Shown: piece by piece, positions 61,271 through 64,000 of the stretch
How the letters are laid out: every line of letters begins with the position of its first letter
How positions within the stretch are numbered: position 1 is the first letter of the stretch
NCBI RefSeq assembly: GCF_027596085.1
Contig: NC_072453.1
Location: forward strand, 2,749,448 to 2,813,447
Direction: 5' to 3'
DNA length: 64,000 nucleotides
Source: Anoplopoma fimbria
Taxonomy: Eukaryota > Chordata > Actinopteri > Perciformes > Anoplopomatidae
Notes under the pieces: generated by a model
Database searches by the model: none
What the model was told of the DNA's origin: nothing
The model's input: only the letters and a program-made list of their open reading frames with translations
Translations under genes and position numbers: made by a program

Positions 61271-61887
61271 ATTTTCACCTGCCCGCCTACTTGCGATAGT
61301 AATAGTCGCATAGAGATGACGCGGTAAGCAGAAGCGATGTTAACCAATCAGAAGACAGGACGCTCACACAGGCAGAGACCAAGGCCATGTGAGATTTTAC
61401 CCACTTTGTATTCCCTCATTTTGGGCTGACAGGGTAATATTTACGATTTTGCCAATTGTGCAGACCCTGTTATCTATGCATCTATTCAGATAGCTTAATG
61501 GCAATAGTAAACGCAACACTGCTATACTATTACCGGTCGAACTTTTTCATTGGCTATTTGTTTCAGCGTGCTTGGTTGTTGCTGGGGCGGTAGGCAGGTA
61601 TTGCCTGCAGGGGTCAACTGAGGTATCGAAAAGCACCGCGTACACCGGCTCCTCCAGGAGAGCGTGAGTTATCTCCCTTTTTCTTGACGTTTCAAACCGC
61701 ACAGCAGCGATACCGTCGGCTCTCCGGTGACAGAGCAACCGAGACGTCTTCTCCATGCCAAGCATTGCTAAGCAAGAACGTTAACTATTACGCTTATTTC
61801 AGGCTATTGAGAGTTAACCGTAGCGCTTACATGCGGTGAGACAGGGGGAGGAACGCCTTCTCCTCCGGGGTACAGCGACGCTGAGAG
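61271..61887. promoter_or_regulatory. rnps1/slc2a11-like head-to-head promoter region
   Basis: About 620 bp separate the rnps1 split start codon (minus) from the transporter start (plus). A CCAAT box in TTAACCAATCAG (61344-61348, plus strand) and one in the reverse orientation within TCATTGGCTA (61549-61553) face outward in a CpG-containing, TATA-less stretch with a GC box-like GGGGCGG (about 61583). This fits a shared bidirectional promoter; it is inferred. Confidence 0.55.
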
Positions 61888-63507
61888 ATGAGCTCCTCGG
61901 CCGAGCCAGGAGGAGAACCCAGCGAACCCTCCGGCGGCTCCGGGACCCTGGCTCTGACCGTGTGCTTCGCCGCCATCGGAGGCACCTTCCAGTATGGCTA
62001 CAACATCTCCATCATCAACGCCCCCACCAGCTACATCCAGAGCTTCATCAATGAGACCTACGTGGAGCGCTGGGGCGTCGCCCTGGAGACCGCTCAGGTG
62101 ACGCTGGTGTGGACGGTCATCGTGTCGGCCTTCTCCCTGGGCGGGCTGTTCGGGGCCCTGCTAGCCGGGCCCATGTCGGTCCGCTACGGCAGGAAGTACT
62201 CGCTGCTGCTGAACAACTCTTTCCTGCTCGTCGGCGCCGTGTTCGTGCTCGCTAGCAGGCCGGCGAGGTCGGTCGAGATGATCGTCCTCGCACGCTTCCT
62301 GGTGGGCGTGAACGCAGGTGTGAGCATGAACGTCCAGCCGATGTACTTTGGGGAGAGCTCCCCCAAACACCTGCGAGGTGCTGTGACGTTTTCCTCCGCT
62401 GTCTTCACTGCGTTCGGGATCTTCCTGGGTCAGGTTGTGGGACTCACTGCGGTTCTGGGCACGGAGCCTCTCTGGCCCTACCTGCTGGCTAGTAACGCGT
62501 TGCCGGGCTTGATCCAGCTGCTGACCCTGCCCTGGTTCCCTGAAAGCCCCAGATACCTTCTCATTGACCGGGGAGACCGAGAGGCGTGCGTCAAGGCTCT
62601 GGGAAGGCTCCGTGGTGGGGAGGCCCCTGTCCTGGAGATGGAGGAGATGCTGCAGGAGCAGGAGCAGCAAGTATCCGCTGCCTTAAAGTCTGGAACCGCA
62701 GCTTCCGCCAAGACCCCCTGGTCCCTGTTTAAGGATCCCAACATGCGCTCCCAGCTCAGGACAGTCATGGCTGCCAGCAGTGCCATGATGCTCTGCGGCA
62801 ACGACTCCTTCTACTTCTACGCTTACTACATCTTTCTCGCAGCGGGGATCCCTCCAGAGAAAATCCAATACATCACAATAGGCACGGGGGCGTCCGAATT
62901 CACTGCTTCTATACTGAGCAATCTGCTGATCGAGCGTGTGGGCCGCAAGTACCTTCTTGTGGGAGGGTACATCCTCATGTCTTGCTGGACTCTGGTCTTC
63001 ACTGTGGCTCTCATCTTCCAGAGCCGCGGGGTGGCCGGGATGGCCTACCTCAGCATGGCATGCGTGTTCGCCTACATCCTCAGCTTCGGCCTGGGCCCGG
63101 CTGGGGTGTCGGTGATCCTACCCGCGGAGATCTTTGACCAGACGGCTCGGCCGGCCGCCTACATGGTAGCCGGCTCGTGTATGTGGATCTGCCTGTTCCT
63201 GGTGGGAATGCTGTTCCCCTTCATCGTCAAGTACCTGGGGAGCTTCTGCTTCCTGCCGTTCTTGGCCGTGTGCCTTGTGTCCGCTGTGTTTTTGGGGCGC
63301 ACCTTGCCGGAGACGAAGGGCAAGACGATGGCTGAGATCACGGCGGAGTTCGACAAAATGAACGGCGTGAAGGAGAGGGAACGGCCTGACGTGCAGGGGG
63401 ACGAGCCCGTTAGGGAGAACTACCAGCTGGGCAAAGCCTGCGCCTTCACTAGCCCGACTCAAGATCTCGACCTGGACCCTGATGCTAAGATAGAGTCTGA
63501 AATTTGA
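61888..63507 (+). CDS. slc2a11: Class II facilitative hexose transporter, GLUT11-like, single exon
   Basis: An uninterrupted 539-codon frame encoding a 12-TM major facilitator sugar transporter. Motifs in order: GGTFQYGYN in TM1; N-glycosylation sequon N55-E-T in the first outer loop; RYGRK after TM2; RFLVGVNAGVS and PMYFGESSPK in TM4/loop; GQVVG in TM5; PESPRYLL; CGNDSFYFYAYY in TM7, where class I carriers have QQLSGINA; ERVGRK; FGLGPAGVSVILPAEIFDQ in TM10; PETKGKT after TM12. The NDS form in TM7 and the wording VNAGVSMN.QPMY and GPAGV.. match GLUT11 best among class II members (GLUT5, 7, 9, 11), which carry fructose and/or glucose. The C-terminal tail ends DPDAKIESEI. Unlike multi-exon mammalian SLC2A11, no intron interrupts the coding region. 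ATG 61888 is used because the conserved N-terminal region begins soon after. A fish-specific relative such as slc2a15 is an alternative name. Confidence 0.85.
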   Translation: MSSSAEPGGEPSEPSGGSGTLALTVCFAAIGGTFQYGYNISIINAPTSYIQSFINETYVERWGVALETAQVTLVWTVIVSAFSLGGLFGALLAGPMSVRYGRKYSLLLNNSFLLVGAVFVLASRPARSVEMIVLARFLVGVNAGVSMNVQPMYFGESSPKHLRGAVTFSSAVFTAFGIFLGQVVGLTAVLGTEPLWPYLLASNALPGLIQLLTLPWFPESPRYLLIDRGDREACVKALGRLRGGEAPVLEMEEMLQEQEQQVSAALKSGTAASAKTPWSLFKDPNMRSQLRTVMAASSAMMLCGNDSFYFYAYYIFLAAGIPPEKIQYITIGTGASEFTASILSNLLIERVGRKYLLVGGYILMSCWTLVFTVALIFQSRGVAGMAYLSMACVFAYILSFGLGPAGVSVILPAEIFDQTARPAAYMVAGSCMWICLFLVGMLFPFIVKYLGSFCFLPFLAVCLVSAVFLGRTLPETKGKTMAEITAEFDKMNGVKERERPDVQGDEPVRENYQLGKACAFTSPTQDLDLDPDAKIESEI

Positions 63508-64000
63508 AATGTAAATGAAAAAGGCAGTGCCTTTGTGGTCTTTCTTTATGCACTTTAAGTGTGAGATTAGATTTCACCTGTCGAGTAACCATAGTGTCCT
63601 ATTTCTCTGTATAATTGAATTCTGGTTTTATGAGCTAAGTCATTGGAAAGTATTGTTGTTCAATAGACTAACCCTCTGTTAATAATTACCTAGTGTGTCC
63701 ACACAGAAAGTTAATTGATGCTCTCTAAAGGACAAGACCATCTTTTCTCTACAGGAAGGCTCTTTTGTAGCATAGCAGCGCAACTGCGAGCCAAATAATT
63801 ATCCATCCAAGAGTAGCATACTGATTCAATGTCCTCCTGGGAAAATAAATCCGTCAGTTAAAAAGCAGCGTGAATTGAAGGGAAACATTCCAAGATCTTA
63901 ACTCAACAATTCACTTAGCAACGCAATCATTGTTCTATTTTTCTACCCTCACTAGTGACTTTATGCCAGAGTTTTGATCGACATTTTCAATTACGGAACG
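63508..64000 (+). other. 3'UTR of the GLUT11-like gene
   Basis: AT-rich non-coding DNA following the stop codon; no other feature is seen apart from the AATAAA at 63844-63849. Confidence 0.6.
63844..63849 (+). terminator. Candidate polyadenylation signal of the GLUT11-like gene
   Basis: AATAAA about 340 nt after the stop codon. Confidence 0.55.

Noticed and set aside
62161..62670. 169-codon minus-strand frame within the transporter gene
   Set aside because: Antisense shadow of a GC-rich coding exon; the plus-strand frame has the full transporter signature.
61888..63507. Assignment to GLUT5 or GLUT9 instead of GLUT11
   Set aside because: The TM7 motif (CGNDS) and the TM10 wording (GPAGV...AEIFDQ.ARPAA) fit GLUT11 better; a phylogeny would be decisive.

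Overview
The window looks like nuclear DNA of a teleost fish, probably a percomorph. It has vertebrate multi-exon genes with GT-AG introns, dense CA/GT microsatellites, a tRNA-derived SINE, LINE 3' tails and several dispersed repeats that I recognise from percomorph genomes. No prokaryotic, viral or CRISPR content was seen. Exon boundaries were worked out by eye from splice sites, reading phase and remembered family sequences; no database search was possible.

Layout: lmf1 (minus, 169-18110; exons 1-9, with the C-terminal exons beyond the left edge); sox8 (plus, 19510-22018, three exons, complete); adap1 (minus, 26359-49589, eleven exons, complete), with a tRNA-Arg(CCT) gene inside its last intron; cox19 (plus, 51538-52154, three exons, complete); an intergenic stretch holding two decayed CC-chemokine-like copies (about 53.9-54.8 kb and 56.3-56.4 kb, minus); rnps1 (minus, 58246-61270, seven exons, complete, with a start codon split by an intron); and an intronless class II sugar transporter resembling slc2a11 (plus, 61888-63507).

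The genes are not one pathway. lmf1 is an ER factor for lipase folding, sox8 a SoxE transcription factor, adap1 an Arf-GAP/PH protein that binds phosphoinositides, cox19 a mitochondrial copper/cytochrome-oxidase assembly factor, rnps1 an exon-junction-complex splicing factor, and the last gene a membrane hexose carrier. Three neighbouring pairs are divergent (lmf1/sox8, adap1/cox19, rnps1/slc2a11-like), and the rnps1/slc2a11-like pair is close enough to share a promoter. lmf1-sox8 and adap1-cox19 are also neighbours in human, but on different chromosomes (16p13.3 and 7p22.3), so the window joins two ancestral blocks.

I found no novel multi-gene system. The observations most worth checking are the buried chemokine-like pseudogene pair, the split start codon of rnps1, the altered Arf-GAP finger of adap1, the single-exon GLUT11-like gene, an upstream ORF ending exactly on the sox8 start codon, an 11-nt microexon in lmf1, and a roughly 400-bp CT/GA tract just upstream of adap1.
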